Source: Polaromonas sp.
GTDB taxonomy: Bacteria > Pseudomonadota > Gammaproteobacteria > Burkholderiales > Burkholderiaceae_C
Assembly: GCF_029945895.1 (NCBI RefSeq)
Contig: NZ_JAQSDL010000106.1
Location: 56,193-120,192, forward strand
Reading direction: 5' to 3'
DNA: 64,000 bases
The notes beneath the pieces were generated by a model, which searched no databases, was not told where the DNA came from, and saw only the letters and a list, made by a program, of their open reading frames with translations. This document shows, piece by piece, positions 37,605-46,647 of this stretch. The stretch's first letter is position 1, and each line of letters opens with the position of its first letter. Made by a program: the position numbers and the translations under genes.

Positions 37605-39104
37605 TCAGTGCCCGGCGCCGACCGGCAGCCGCTCGAAAACGGCCATCGATTCCACATGCGCGGTGTGCGGAAACATGTTGACCACGCCGGCCGTTGTGCA
37701 GCGGTAACCGGCATCATTGACCAGCACGCCCGCATCACGCGCCAGCGTTGCCGGGTTGCAGCTGACATACACGATGCGCTGCGGCGGTGTCCAGTTGCCG
37801 ATCTGCAGATTTTGCTGTCCACCGGCGTCGTCACAAGGCACGCCGGTGACGATCTGCTGGTGCAGCGCAGCCAAGGCCTTGAACAGCTCGAATGCGCCTT
37901 CGCGCGGCGGGTCAACCAGCCACTTGTCGGCGGCGCCGTCCTTCACGAGCATGCCGGGCGTCATCTCGAACAGGTTACGCGCTACAAATTTGGTAGCTGC
38001 CAGCGCCCGCCCCTTCTGGGCCGAGGCCTTGTTTGACTCATAATTTTCGCGCGAACGGGCAACCAGCACCTCGCTGCCCTCGATGCCCAGCACCTCGCGC
38101 GCCTGGGTCGCCAGCGGCAGGGTGAAATTGCCGAGCCCGCAAAACCAGTCGATCACGCGCTCGTGCGCCTGCACGCCCAGCAGACGCAAGGCGCGCGACA
38201 CCAGCACCTGGTTGATATGCGGGTTGACCTGGGTGAAGTCGGTCGGCTTGAAGGGCATGGTGATGCCGTAGTCGGGCAGGCCGTAGGCCAGTTGCTGCGC
38301 CGGATCAGTCATTTCATCGAGCAGCTTGACCGTCTCCAGCCCGCCGGGCTGCAGCCACCACTGCAGGCCGGGATGGGCCAGCGCAAAGGCACGCAGCTTC
38401 TCCACGTCACCGCCCGACAGCGGCTCCATGTGGCGCAGCACCATGGCCGTGACCGTGTCGCCGCAGGCCAGCTCGATCTGCGGCAGGGTTTCCTTCGCGT
38501 CCATGCTGGCGATCAGTGCGCGCAATGGCAGCAGCAGGTCGCTGACATGCCGGGGCAACACGTGGCACTCGCGCATGTCGGCGACATAGCCGCTTTTGCG
38601 CTCGTGAAAACCCACCAGCACCTCGCCCTTTTTCCGCACATAACGCACCGACAGCCTGGCGCGGTAGCGGTAATTCCAGGCCGGCCCTTCAATCGGCCTC
38701 AAGATGTTGCCGGCCTTGAGTTTGCCGATGTGCCAGAGGTTGTCTTCCAGCACCCGCTGCTTGACGGCCACCTGGGCACCCACATGCAGATGCTGCATCT
38801 TGCAGCCGCCGCAGGCGCCGGTGTGCAGGCCGAAATGCGGGCACTGCGGCCGTACCCGCTGCGAGGACTCACGCAGCACTGCCATCAGCGTGGCTTTTTC
38901 AAAACTCGGTTTCTTGCGGTAGACGCTGGCGCTGACGGTCTCGAAGGGCAAGGCGCCTTCGATGAACACCACCTTGCCGTCGTCCCGGTGCGCAATGCCC
39001 TGGGCTTCGATGTCGAGCGACTCGATGGTGAGCAGATCGGGCGGGTAGTCGGTCTGTGCGGGTGCGGGCGGATGTTGCGGCTGATGGTGTTTTCTTCTGG
39101 ACAT
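37605..39104 (-). CDS. rlmD: 23S rRNA (uracil(1939)-C(5))-methyltransferase RlmD
   Basis: A 499-residue RumA-type enzyme. The N-terminal TRAM domain ([30 protein letters not shown]) is followed by an Fe-S cluster motif [19 protein letters not shown]. The SAM-dependent methyltransferase domain shows [24 protein letters not shown] and the catalytic Cys in [14 protein letters not shown]. Residues about 356-375 ([18 protein letters not shown]) come from an antisense copy of the 55-bp repeat inserted after the SAM-binding motif. It is longer than E. coli RlmD (433), partly for this reason. The ATG at 39104 starts [10 protein letters not shown]. Confidence 0.94.
   Translation of the reverse strand: MSRRKHHQPQHPPAPAQTDYPPDLLTIESLDIEAQGIAHRDDGKVVFIEGALPFETVSASVYRKKPSFEKATLMAVLRESSQRVRPQCPHFGLHTGACGGCKMQHLHVGAQVAVKQRVLEDNLWHIGKLKAGNILRPIEGPAWNYRYRARLSVRYVRKKGEVLVGFHERKSGYVADMRECHVLPRHVSDLLLPLRALIASMDAKETLPQIELACGDTVTAMVLRHMEPLSGGDVEKLRAFALAHPGLQWWLQPGGLETVKLLDEMTDPAQQLAYGLPDYGITMPFKPTDFTQVNPHINQVLVSRALRLLGVQAHERVIDWFCGLGNFTLPLATQAREVLGIEGSEVLVARSRENYESNKASAQKGRALAATKFVARNLFEMTPGMLVKDGAADKWLVDPPREGAFELFKALAALHQQIVTGVPCDDAGGQQNLQIGNWTPPQRIVYVSCNPATLARDAGVLVNDAGYRCTTAGVVNMFPHTAHVESMAVFERLPVGAGH
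37981..38037 (+). repeat. ~57-bp interspersed element inside rlmD (copy 9)
   Basis: GCTACAAATTTGGTAGCTGC head, CAGCGCCCGCCCC core, then GGGCCGAGGCCTTGTTTGA. It is antisense to rlmD, in frame, with no stop. Confidence 0.88.
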
Positions 39105-39298
39105 GCCCCATTGTCTCAGGCCGGTACAGCCGCAAGAAGCCGCCAAACGCAATGAAAGGCTTGGCTTCGGCTTCAGGACAGGCGCAGGCGGCGACGCCCG
39201 CATGCCCCGGCCGGGCCAGCCGGTGCTTTTGACCACGGCATCGACCGGCGGCAGTTCCACGGGCGCAGCGACGACGGGGCCATGCAGCGCGCCGGGTC

Positions 39299-39354
39299 GC
39301 TACCAGATTGATAGCTGCTTGCGCCCATCCTGCAAGGGCAGAGAGCCGATTTGA
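39299..39354 (+). repeat. ~56-bp interspersed element (copy 10)
   Basis: GCTACCAGATTGATAGCTGC head, TTGCGCCCATCCTGCAAGGGC core, AGAGAGCCGATTTGA tail. Confidence 0.85.
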
Positions 39355-39415
39355 TGCATGACCCTGATGAAATTCAACCACGGGACTTCGGGTTGGCCCC
39401 GGACGCAGTGGCAAG

Positions 39416-39449
39416 AAAAAAAAAGGGAGCCCTGCACTGCAGGGCTCCC
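39416..39449 (-). terminator. Terminator of the surE-pcm-nlpD operon
   Basis: GGGAGCCCTGCA and TGCAGGGCTCCC form a 12-bp perfect stem. On the minus strand it is followed by a run of T (plus-strand A9), just past nlpD. Confidence 0.9.
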
Positions 39450-39474
39450 TGGGGATATCGCGGCGGCGGCCCGA

Positions 39475-40410
39475 TTATTTGGCCGGCAGGAACCTGGCCG
39501 GGTCCACCGGCTTGCCTTGTTTGCGGATTTCAAAATGCAGTTTCACGCGGTCGGTGTCGCTGGCGCCCATTTCGGCAATCTTCTGGCCCTTGCGCACCGA
39601 CTGGTCTTCCTTGACCAGCAGCGTGTGGTTGTGAGCGTAGGCGGTCAGGAAGGTGTTGTTGTGCTTGAGGATGATCAGGTTGCCGTAACCACGCAGGCCG
39701 GCGCCGGCGTACACCACGCGGCCGTCGGCGGACGCGATCACCGGGTCGCCGGTCTTGCCAGCAATGTCCACGCCCTTGTTCTTGGCTTCGTCAAAACCCG
39801 CCAGCACCTGGCCCTGCGCCGGCCAGATCCAGGCGAGATCGTCCTCGGCGCCCGGCGTGGAGGCCGATGCCGCAGGTTTGGCGGCGCTGGCGCTGGCAGT
39901 CACCGGGGCCGGGGCGCTGCCGGCGGGTGTCGGCGGAAGCGGCGTGACTGAGCCGGACGTCACGGGCCGCGACACGGCCACGGAGGTTTCCACCGGCGGC
40001 GCCACACGCAACACCTGGCCGACTTCGATCAGGTTGGGGTTTTCAAGATTGCTCCAGCGCCCGATGTCGCGCCAGTTCTGGCCGGTGTCCAGCCCGATGC
40101 GGATCAGGGTGTCGCCGGGCTTGACGGTGTAATAGCCGGGTTTGCCGGCATTTTCCGCCCCCGGAAGCGGTTTGACGCCCGCGGTATCGACGGCACCCAC
40201 CGGGGCACGCCCCATGCCGGCGCCGCGGTCCTCCACCGGCGCGCGACCCAGGCTGCGCGTGCCGCAGGCAGACAGCAGCAGCACCGCGGCGGCCAGAAAA
40301 CAGGTCGTCAGCAGGCGGCCCGCACGCTGGCCGCCGGGACGGCCGTCAGGAGCGGTGTAAAAAGACGCTGTCATGGCCGATCCGGCTTGTTCGTTCATTG
40401 CTTGATTCAC
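39475..40410 (-). CDS. nlpD: NlpD-like lipoprotein: LysM plus degenerate LytM (M23) domain
   Basis: 311 residues: signal and lipobox LLLSACG, one LysM peptidoglycan-binding repeat (YYTVKPGDTLIRIGLDTGQNWRDIGRWSN to GQVLRV), an Ala/Pro linker, and a C-terminal M23 domain. The zinc ligands are altered: the usual HxGxD is NKGVD and the usual HxH is KLH. It is therefore probably a non-catalytic amidase activator like E. coli NlpD, directing septal peptidoglycan splitting. Third gene after surE and pcm. The start could be any of three close Met codons (1, 5, 13). Confidence 0.93.
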   Translation of the reverse strand: MNQAMNEQAGSAMTASFYTAPDGRPGGQRAGRLLTTCFLAAAVLLLSACGTRSLGRAPVEDRGAGMGRAPVGAVDTAGVKPLPGAENAGKPGYYTVKPGDTLIRIGLDTGQNWRDIGRWSNLENPNLIEVGQVLRVAPPVETSVAVSRPVTSGSVTPLPPTPAGSAPAPVTASASAAKPAASASTPGAEDDLAWIWPAQGQVLAGFDEAKNKGVDIAGKTGDPVIASADGRVVYAGAGLRGYGNLIILKHNNTFLTAYAHNHTLLVKEDQSVRKGQKIAEMGASDTDRVKLHFEIRKQGKPVDPARFLPAK

Positions 40411-40489
40411 CCTGTTCTACAAAGCTGTCTGTTTATTCTGCGTTCCTGGCGCCGGGAGGCACCATGCACGCACCCGGGTTCATGCCCGC

Positions 40490-41353
40490 TCAGCTGGTTC
40501 CTGATTTTAGAGGTACAAAGTGCACGGCCTCAAGAACGGTCTGTGTAACACCCTGTGGGGTCCGGTCAAGCACCACCAAGGCCTGGGCACCACCTGCCAC
40601 ATGCATGGGCGCCACCAGACGACCACCGACCGCGAGCTGCTCGATCCAGGCCGGCGGAATCGCCTCGCCGCCGGCGGCTGCAATGATGGCCGCGTAAGGC
40701 GCGCCCCTGGCATAACCCACCATGCCGTCGCCAAACAGCAGGTGCACATTGGCCAGGCGGAAAGCGCGCAGATTCTCGCGCGCCTTGTCGTGCAGCCCGC
40801 GCAGGCGCTCGATGCTGTAGACCTCGCTGGCGAGCTGGCCCAGCAGCGCGGCCTGGTAACCGCAACCGGTGCCGATTTCCAGCACACGACCCAGCTTGCC
40901 TGCCGGGCTGCCGGCCCCCTGGCGCAGCAGCTCCAGCATGCGGGCCACCACATTGGGCTTGGAAATCGTCTGGCCCAGCCCGATCGGCAAGCTGGTGTCT
41001 TCATAGGCCTGGTTGACCAGCGCCGTGTCGACAAACCGGTGGCGCTCGACATGGCCCATGGCAGCGAGCACCTGGGCGTCCGAGATGCCCTGCGCCGCCA
41101 GCTTGCTGACCATGCGCGCCCGTACCGCCCTGGAGTCCAGGCCAACGCCACTTGGGGCGGACGCCGTCCTGGCTGGCACTTTAAGATCAAAAATGCCTGT
41201 ATCCCTTTCTGGATGGGCGCGGCCAGCTACACTTTTTGTAGCAGATGGCGTGCCTGCCGCGGGTTCCAGCCGAACCGGAAAACCCGGCCGCCGGGCCGGG
41301 GCGGCGTTGGCTGGAGCCGGCGAGGTCAAGTTCGGCTTGAGGGGCGGCTTCAT
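40490..41353 (-). CDS. pcm: Protein-L-isoaspartate O-methyltransferase
   Basis: A 287-residue repair enzyme methylating L-isoaspartyl residues with SAM. The catalytic domain begins near residue 75 with [32 protein letters not shown]. It includes the active-site region [18 protein letters not shown], the SAM motif [16 protein letters not shown], and VPLKSGTS at the end. The N-terminal ~75 residues are low-complexity and include a copy of the genomic repeat (residues ~38-56, [16 protein letters not shown]). It overlaps the surE stop by 4 bp. E. coli Pcm is 208 residues, so the extension is unusual. Confidence 0.94.
   Translation of the reverse strand: MKPPLKPNLTSPAPANAAPARRPGFPVRLEPAAGTPSATKSVAGRAHPERDTGIFDLKVPARTASAPSGVGLDSRAVRARMVSKLAAQGISDAQVLAAMGHVERHRFVDTALVNQAYEDTSLPIGLGQTISKPNVVARMLELLRQGAGSPAGKLGRVLEIGTGCGYQAALLGQLASEVYSIERLRGLHDKARENLRAFRLANVHLLFGDGMVGYARGAPYAAIIAAAGGEAIPPAWIEQLAVGGRLVAPMHVAGGAQALVVLDRTPQGVTQTVLEAVHFVPLKSGTS
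41186..41242 (-). repeat. ~57-bp interspersed element inside pcm (copy 11)
   Basis: Minus-strand reading: GCTACAAAAAGTGTAGCTGG head, GCGCCCATCC core, AAAGGGATACAGGCATTTTTGA tail. It is in the same orientation as pcm and in frame. Confidence 0.85.
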
Positions 41354-42156
41354 GCGACGACCGGTGCGGCGGCCTGGCCCTGTGTGAGCTGGGCGGCGGT
41401 CTGGGCCCAGTACGGCAGGCGTTCGTGGTCGGTGAGGTCCACCTGCAGCGGCGTGATGGCGACGAAGCCGTGTTTGGTCGCGAAAAAGTCCGTGCCCTCG
41501 CCCTCTTCCTTGGCTGGCCCCGCACCGCCTATCCAGTACATGGTTTCGCCGCGCGGGCTGGTCTGCGTGATGACGCGCTCCGCCGCATGGCGTCGCCCCA
41601 GGCGGCAGACCTTGTAGCCCTTGAGCTGCTCATCGGGCAGGTTGGGAATGTTCACATTGAGCAGCCAGGGCGCCAGCGTCGGCAAGCCACCGTCGGCAAT
41701 TTTTTCGAGCGAGGGAATCAGTTGCTGCACCAGGTCGCGCGCGCGCCGCCCGGCCACGTCGATGTGGGCCCAGCCTTTCTCGGTCTGTGAAAACGCAATC
41801 GAGGGAATGCCGAACAGATAACCCTCCATGGCGGCGCCCACGGTGCCCGAATAAATCGTGTCGTCCCCCATGTTGGCGCCGTTGTTGATGCCCGAGACCA
41901 CCAGGTCTGGGCGGTAGCCCAGCAGCCCGGTCAGCGCAATGTGCACACAGTCGGCGGGCGTGCCGTTGATGTAGCGAAAACCGTTGGCCGCCGTCTGCAC
42001 GTACATCGGCGAATGCAGGGTCAGTGCGTTCGATTTGGCGCTGTTGTTCTGCTCGGGGGCAACAACCTCCACGTCGGCAATGTCTTTCAGGGCCTCGTAC
42101 AGGGCGATGATGCCGGAGGCCTGGTAGCCGTCGTCGTTGCAGATCAGGATTTTCAT
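41350..42156 (-). CDS. surE: 5'/3'-nucleotidase SurE
   Basis: A 268-residue metal-dependent nucleotidase. The N-terminal [14 protein letters not shown] supplies the metal-binding Asp pair, [12 protein letters not shown] the Ser, and [26 protein letters not shown] the conserved Asn region. It is first of the surE-pcm-nlpD operon. The ATG at 42156 is followed directly by the signature, so the start is secure. Confidence 0.97.
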   Translation of the reverse strand: MKILICNDDGYQASGIIALYEALKDIADVEVVAPEQNNSAKSNALTLHSPMYVQTAANGFRYINGTPADCVHIALTGLLGYRPDLVVSGINNGANMGDDTIYSGTVGAAMEGYLFGIPSIAFSQTEKGWAHIDVAGRRARDLVQQLIPSLEKIADGGLPTLAPWLLNVNIPNLPDEQLKGYKVCRLGRRHAAERVITQTSPRGETMYWIGGAGPAKEEGEGTDFFATKHGFVAITPLQVDLTDHERLPYWAQTAAQLTQGQAAAPVVA

Positions 42157-42261
42157 GGCCCGATTTTAAGGTCTCACGGGTGACAAACCCGAGTACCGGT
42201 GCGCTTATTCAGCTTTCCAACATCCCTATGATGTGTCTATCTGATTTCAATGGAGACCCTC

Positions 42262-43236
42262 ATGCATGCCTGGCTTTGTGAAAACCCCACCGGCGTTGAC
42301 GCCCTGACCTGGAAAGAATTGCCCACCCCCGCACCCAAGGCCGGCGAGGTGCTGATAGAAATCAAGGCCGCCAGCCTGAATTTCCCCGACCTGCTGATCG
42401 TGCAGAACAAGTACCAGATGAAACCCCCACTGCCTTTTGTGCCGGGCTCTGAGTACGCCGGCATCGTGCAGGCGGTCGGCGAAGGCGTCAAACACCTGAA
42501 GGTCGGCCAGAACGTCGCCTGCCTGTCGGGCACCGGCGGTTTTGCCACCCACACCATCGCACCGGCGGCCCTGTGCATGCCGCTGCCGGACGGTTTTCCG
42601 TATGTCGATGCCGCTGCCTTCATCATGATTTACGCCACCTCGCACCACGCGCTGGTGGATCGCGCGCAGCTCAAGGCCGGCGAAACCGTGCTGGTGCTGG
42701 GCGCGGCCGGCGGCGTCGGCACCTCGGCCATCCAGATCGCCAAGGCCATGGGTGCCAAAGTGATCGCAGCCGCCTCCACCGACGAAAAATGTGCGCTGTG
42801 CACATCCATAGGCGCCGACGCCACCATCAACTACAGCACCGAAAACCTGCGCGAGGCCATCAAGACCCTCACCGACGGCAAGGGCCCCGACGTGATTTAC
42901 GATCCCGTGGGTGGTGATTTTGCAGAGCCGGCTTTCCGCTCCATCGCCTGGCGCGGTCGCTACCTGGTGGTGGGCTTTGCTTCCGGCCCCATCCCCTCGT
43001 TGCCACTGAACCTGACCCTGCTCAAGGGCGCGTCCATCGTCGGCGTGTTCTGGGGCGGCTTTGCGAAAAACGAGCCCAAGGCCAGCGCCGCCGCCATGGC
43101 CGAACTGGCGCAGTGGTACGCGCAAGGCAAGATCAAGCCTGTCATCGACCGCACCATGCCCATGGCCGAACTCAAGGCCGCGTACGCCCACATGGGCTCG
43201 CGCGGTGTCAAGGGCAAACTGGTGATGGTCAACTGA
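42262..43236 (+). CDS. NADPH:quinone oxidoreductase family protein (zinc-free MDR)
   Basis: A 324-residue medium-chain dehydrogenase/reductase without zinc-binding Cys clusters. Features are SLNFPDLLIVQNKYQMKPPLPFVPGSEYAG at the front, the nucleotide motif VLVLGAAGGVGTSAIQIAKAMGA, and GFASGPIPSLPLNLTLLKGASIVGVFWG at the back. Members reduce quinones or act as acryloyl-CoA / enoyl-thioester reductases; the substrate is unknown. The ATG at 42262 is favoured because GGAGA lies seven bases before it. It stands alone. Confidence 0.9.
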   Translation: MHAWLCENPTGVDALTWKELPTPAPKAGEVLIEIKAASLNFPDLLIVQNKYQMKPPLPFVPGSEYAGIVQAVGEGVKHLKVGQNVACLSGTGGFATHTIAPAALCMPLPDGFPYVDAAAFIMIYATSHHALVDRAQLKAGETVLVLGAAGGVGTSAIQIAKAMGAKVIAAASTDEKCALCTSIGADATINYSTENLREAIKTLTDGKGPDVIYDPVGGDFAEPAFRSIAWRGRYLVVGFASGPIPSLPLNLTLLKGASIVGVFWGGFAKNEPKASAAAMAELAQWYAQGKIKPVIDRTMPMAELKAAYAHMGSRGVKGKLVMVN

Positions 43237-43365
43237 GTAGCAGCCCGCCAAATCGCCGCGGGTGCCCGGAACTAGGTACTTTTGCGCAGCAATCGCCCCA
43301 GAACATTCGGCACCGCGACATACTTTGGGGGTATATTGATCTTTCCTTGGCAATGGAGGACAACA

Positions 43366-43806
43366 ATGGGCACACCAACCATGCTGGTGGTGGAAGACAA
43401 TCCAGATCACCTTGAATTGACCCTGACCATCCTCGAGCAAAACGGCGTGCCCCACGATATCGTGGTGGCCCGTGATGGTCTGGAAGCACTGGACTACCTG
43501 TTCTGCCAGGGCCTCTACAGCGACCGCAACGCTGACGAACAGCCCGAACTCGTCATGCTCGACCTCGGGCTGCCCAAGATGAACGGCCTGCAAGTGCTGC
43601 AGCGCATGCGTGATGATCCCCGTACGTTTTTTGTGCCTGTGATCATGCTGACCTCTGCGAGCGAGCAGTCGGACGCCATCCTGGCCCTGAAAGGCGGGCT
43701 CAACAGCTACGTCAGCAAGCCGCTCGATATTCGCGACTTCGAAGCCAGGCTGGAGGAAATCAGGGAATACTGGCGCCTGTCCGGTCTCGCCCCCTTGAGC
43801 GCCTGA
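43366..43806 (+). CDS. Stand-alone CheY-like response regulator
   Basis: A 146-residue single receiver domain, no output domain. The acidic pocket is in VVEDNPDHLEL, the phospho-acceptor Asp in VMLDLGLPKMNGL, the switch Thr/Ser in LTSASEQ and the conserved Lys in YVSKPLD. An insertion between beta-2 and beta-3 (LFCQGLYSDRNADEQPEL) is typical of Rcp1-like receivers paired with bacteriophytochromes or hybrid kinases. No kinase lies nearby. A GGAGGA ribosome site precedes the ATG at 43366. Confidence 0.92.
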   Translation: MGTPTMLVVEDNPDHLELTLTILEQNGVPHDIVVARDGLEALDYLFCQGLYSDRNADEQPELVMLDLGLPKMNGLQVLQRMRDDPRTFFVPVIMLTSASEQSDAILALKGGLNSYVSKPLDIRDFEARLEEIREYWRLSGLAPLSA

Positions 43807-43831
43807 GCCACGTTTGTGTTTTGCCCAAAGA

Positions 43832-43858
43832 AAAAGCCCCTTTGCAGGGGCTTTTTTC
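43832..43858 (+). terminator. Terminator after the receiver gene
   Basis: AAAAGCCCC-tttgca-GGGGCTTTTTT: a stem with flanking A/T runs that could also stop transcription from the tRNA side. Confidence 0.85.
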
Positions 43859-43867
43859 TTGAAATAC

Positions 43868-43944
43868 TGGGGTGGCTGATGGGGCTCGAACCCACGACAA
43901 CAGGAATCACAATCCTGGACTCTACCAACTGAGCTACAGCCACC
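43868..43944 (-). tRNA. tRNA-His (GTG)
   Basis: The minus strand folds as a cloverleaf: 5' GGTGGCTG acceptor with the extra G-1, D-arm GCTCAGTTGGTAGAG, anticodon stem-loop CAGGATTGTGATTCCTG with anticodon GTG, T-arm GTGGGTTCGAGCCCCAT, and an encoded 3' CCA. Confidence 0.97.
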
Positions 43945-43997
43945 GAAGCCTCACATTATAGCGGGAACTGCGCGCCTTATGCGCCGCACCCGCTGCT

Positions 43998-45908
43998 TTA
44001 AGCGCCGGCCTTCTGCTCGGCAGGCCTGGCCACCTTGATGTCGGCCTTGAAGCGCTCTTTCAGGATGTTGTAGTACGCGAGGCTTTCCGCCGAGGTCCAC
44101 CACTGGGTGTATTGGGCCTGGTCCTGCTGGGCAACGTCGGCGGCCTGTGCCGGGCGCGGGAGCACCTTTAGTACACGGACGATGGCGTAACCCTGCGCGC
44201 CCAGGTCCACGCCCACCAGCGTGGGCCCGGCGCCCGCGTCTGCGCTCAATGCGGCGCTGACAACCGACGTGGGCAACTGTTGCGTCTGGTCGCGCGAGAT
44301 GACCACTGCCGCCGGGAAAGTGGCGGCTGCCGGACTGGCTTTCCAGGCCGCGAGCTTCTCGGCACCATCCTTGCGGGCCATCTCCGCGCCGCGCTGCTGC
44401 TGCAGGCGGGCACGCACCCGGTCTTTGACTTCTGCGAGCGGCAGCGTCCGGGCCGGTGTGTACTGGGTGATCCGCCCGGCCACCAGCTGGCTGGGGCCCG
44501 CTTCGAGGGCTTCGGTGTTGCGCTTTTTTTCCACCGAATCGGGAGAGAACAGCGCCGCCAGGAATTTCGGATTGGCCAGCACGCCGCTGGCGCCAGCCAC
44601 GGGGACACGCGTCAGCTTCGCAGCCGTCTTGACCTCGAGCTTGAGCCGTTCGGCAATCGGGCGCAGGGTGTCGGACTGTTCGTACACCGCGTTGCTGAAG
44701 GTTTCCGCCGTCTCGGCAAATTTCTTCTGTGCCTGTTGCTGCTTGAGTTCTGCCTCCAGAGCGGGCTTCATCTCGTCAAAGGTCTTCTGCTTGGGCACCT
44801 TGATGTCCGTCAGCTTGATGATGTGGTAGCCGAACTCGGTTTCCACCACGTCACTGATGTCGCCCTTCTTCATTGCAAACGCGGCGTCGGCGAAAGGCTT
44901 GACCATGGCATTGCGTGCAAAGAAGTCCAGGTCGCCGCCGGCCGGGGCAGAACCGGTGTCCTGCGAGTTCTTGCGGGCCAGCTCGGCAAACGAGTCCGGC
45001 GCTTTCCTGGCGGCCGCCAGCAGCTGCTCGGCTTTCGCTTTTGCTTTTTCGCGGTCGGCAGCGGGTGCGGAGGCCGGTGCTTCGATCAGGATGTGGCTGG
45101 CGCGGCGCTCTTCATTGCCCGCGAGTTGCGGTGCGTTCTGTTCGAAATAGGTCTTCAGGTCGGCTTCGTTGACTGTGATGCCTTTTTTGACCGCCTCCAG
45201 ATCCAGCACCACGTATTCAATGCTGGCTTCTTCAGGCGCCTGGAACAGGGCCTGGTTGTCCTTGTAGAACTGCTCCAGGTCCGCATCGCTGGGGTTGACC
45301 CTGGCGGCATAGTCCGCCGTGTTGAAACGCGCCACCTGTGCTTCGCGCTTCTCGAAAAAGGCGTTGAGCGAAACGTCCGCCACGGCCTTGGAGGCGAAGC
45401 CTGTACCGGAGACACCCAGCAAGACCTGCCTGGAGGCCAGGTCCGCGCGCAGGCCGGCTTCGTACTGCTCCGGTGCCATGCCTGTTTGTGCAATGAAACC
45501 CGCGCGGTCAAACTTGCCGTCAGGCAGCCTGAATGCGGCGATGGCCTTGTCCTCGGCATACAGTCGCTGCAACTTCTGGTCCGCAACCACCAGGCCGCTC
45601 CTGGCCGCTGCGGCCGCCAGCACACGGTCACGCACCAGGCGCTCCAGCGTGCCATAACGCGCTTGCGGCGTGTCCAGCAACTTGACATCGAGCGTCGGCA
45701 TCGATGCGCTGAGGCGGCTCACTTCGTTCTGGTGCGCAGCATCCCATTCGGGCTGAGTGATGTCCTTGCCGTCGACCACGGCTACAACCCCGCCGCCACC
45801 AGCGGTGGGGCCGTTGTTGTTCATGCCGACCAATATGAAGGACGGAACAATCAGCAAAAACAGCAACGCCATCGTGACCTTGGTGTGCTTGCGAATGAAA
45901 TCAAACAT
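43998..45908 (-). CDS. ppiD: Periplasmic folding factor / peptidyl-prolyl isomerase PpiD
   Basis: 636 residues anchored by one N-terminal helix (VTMALLFLLIVPSFILVGM). A SurA-N-like chaperone region follows, then a parvulin domain at about 265-360 (RRASHILIEAPASAPAADREKAKAKAEQLL to GYHIIKLTDIKVP), and a C-terminal region with a second degenerate parvulin-like fold. It assists folding of secreted proteins near the Sec translocon. Downstream of hup and a tRNA on the same strand, as in many proteobacteria (hup-ppiD), with a terminator between. Confidence 0.94.
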   Translation of the reverse strand: MFDFIRKHTKVTMALLFLLIVPSFILVGMNNNGPTAGGGGVVAVVDGKDITQPEWDAAHQNEVSRLSASMPTLDVKLLDTPQARYGTLERLVRDRVLAAAAARSGLVVADQKLQRLYAEDKAIAAFRLPDGKFDRAGFIAQTGMAPEQYEAGLRADLASRQVLLGVSGTGFASKAVADVSLNAFFEKREAQVARFNTADYAARVNPSDADLEQFYKDNQALFQAPEEASIEYVVLDLEAVKKGITVNEADLKTYFEQNAPQLAGNEERRASHILIEAPASAPAADREKAKAKAEQLLAAARKAPDSFAELARKNSQDTGSAPAGGDLDFFARNAMVKPFADAAFAMKKGDISDVVETEFGYHIIKLTDIKVPKQKTFDEMKPALEAELKQQQAQKKFAETAETFSNAVYEQSDTLRPIAERLKLEVKTAAKLTRVPVAGASGVLANPKFLAALFSPDSVEKKRNTEALEAGPSQLVAGRITQYTPARTLPLAEVKDRVRARLQQQRGAEMARKDGAEKLAAWKASPAAATFPAAVVISRDQTQQLPTSVVSAALSADAGAGPTLVGVDLGAQGYAIVRVLKVLPRPAQAADVAQQDQAQYTQWWTSAESLAYYNILKERFKADIKVARPAEQKAGA

Positions 45909-45966
45909 CTCGAATTTCCTGTGCGGCTGTCAATCGGCCATTTAAAACTTGCGTGAAGCCATCAAT

Positions 45967-45995
45967 GAAAAAGGCGAACATCTGTTCGCCTTTTT
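45967..45995 (-). terminator. Terminator after tRNA-Val
   Basis: AAAAAGGCGAACA-tc-TGTTCGCCTTTTT forms a strong stem between tRNA-Val and ppiD on the minus strand. Confidence 0.85.
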
Positions 45996-46005
45996 GTCCA
46001 GTCGG

Positions 46006-46081
46006 TGGTGGGTGCTGACGGGCTCGAACCGCCGACCTACGCCGTGTAAGGGCGCTGCTCTACCAACTGAGCTAAGCACCC
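46006..46081 (-). tRNA. tRNA-Val (TAC)
   Basis: Minus-strand cloverleaf: GGGTGCT acceptor, GCTCAGTTGGTAGAGC D-arm, anticodon loop CTTACAC with anticodon TAC, GGCGGTTCGAGCCCGTC T-arm, and 3' AGCACCC-A-CCA encoded. Confidence 0.97.
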
Positions 46082-46106
46082 CACCTCAACTTTTACTTCA
46101 TGCCCA

Positions 46107-46379
46107 TCAGTTCAGTGCGTCCTTGAGCGCTTTGCCTGGACGGAACTTGGGCACCTTGGCTGCCTTGATTTTAATCGCATCGCCGGTGCGCGGGTTGCGG
46201 CCGGTACGGGCAGCACGTTTGCCCACTGCAAAGGTGCCAAAACCCACCAGAGACACGGAGCCTCCTTTTTTCAGGGTTGACTTGACAGCGCCAATGGTTG
46301 ACTCCAGCGCGCGCGTTGCGGCAGCTTTGGAAATGTCAGCGTTCTTGGCAATGTGCTCGATCAGTTCAGTCTTGTTCAC
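46107..46379 (-). CDS. hupB: HU-family histone-like DNA-binding protein
   Basis: A 90-residue nucleoid protein. From the GTG at 46379: [28 protein letters not shown], then [34 protein letters not shown] with the DNA-intercalating arm, ending [13 protein letters not shown]. The GTG start has GAGGGG upstream and gives the standard length; the open frame continues 20 codons further without homology. It is next to tRNA-Val, possibly in one transcript. Confidence 0.95.
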   Translation of the reverse strand: MNKTELIEHIAKNADISKAAATRALESTIGAVKSTLKKGGSVSLVGFGTFAVGKRAARTGRNPRTGDAIKIKAAKVPKFRPGKALKDALN

Positions 46380-46647
46380 AAGGAGCCCCTCGTTGTTGAA
46401 AGTTAATCTGGTTGTCTCTTGAATATCTCCCCTGGACACCTGTCACAAAGATGGCAGCGGGAGGCGGCATGTGCAGATCGTCTGCTGATTCCAATTAGAG
46501 CCATGGACTCCCATCGTGTCAATACAACATCAGATTTTTACAACGTGCGGTGGCGGATTCTAGCCTTATTTTTCACGCTTTCAGGCCCTATTCGTAAGCA
46601 CACCCTGTATTTCAGGGATGGCCTCCCGCAGACTGAACAGCACGTTT

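Larger units (their letters stand above)
39105..39474. other. Gene-free gap between nlpD and rlmD
   Basis: 370 bp with no plausible gene. It contains one interspersed element (39299-39354) and the nlpD terminator. Many betaproteobacteria carry rpoS at this place, downstream of nlpD; no sigma-factor sequence or remnant is visible here. Confidence 0.6.

Noticed and set aside
43868..46081. tRNA-linked integration site for a genomic island
   Set aside because: No integrase, no direct repeat of a tRNA 3' end, and housekeeping genes continue on both sides.
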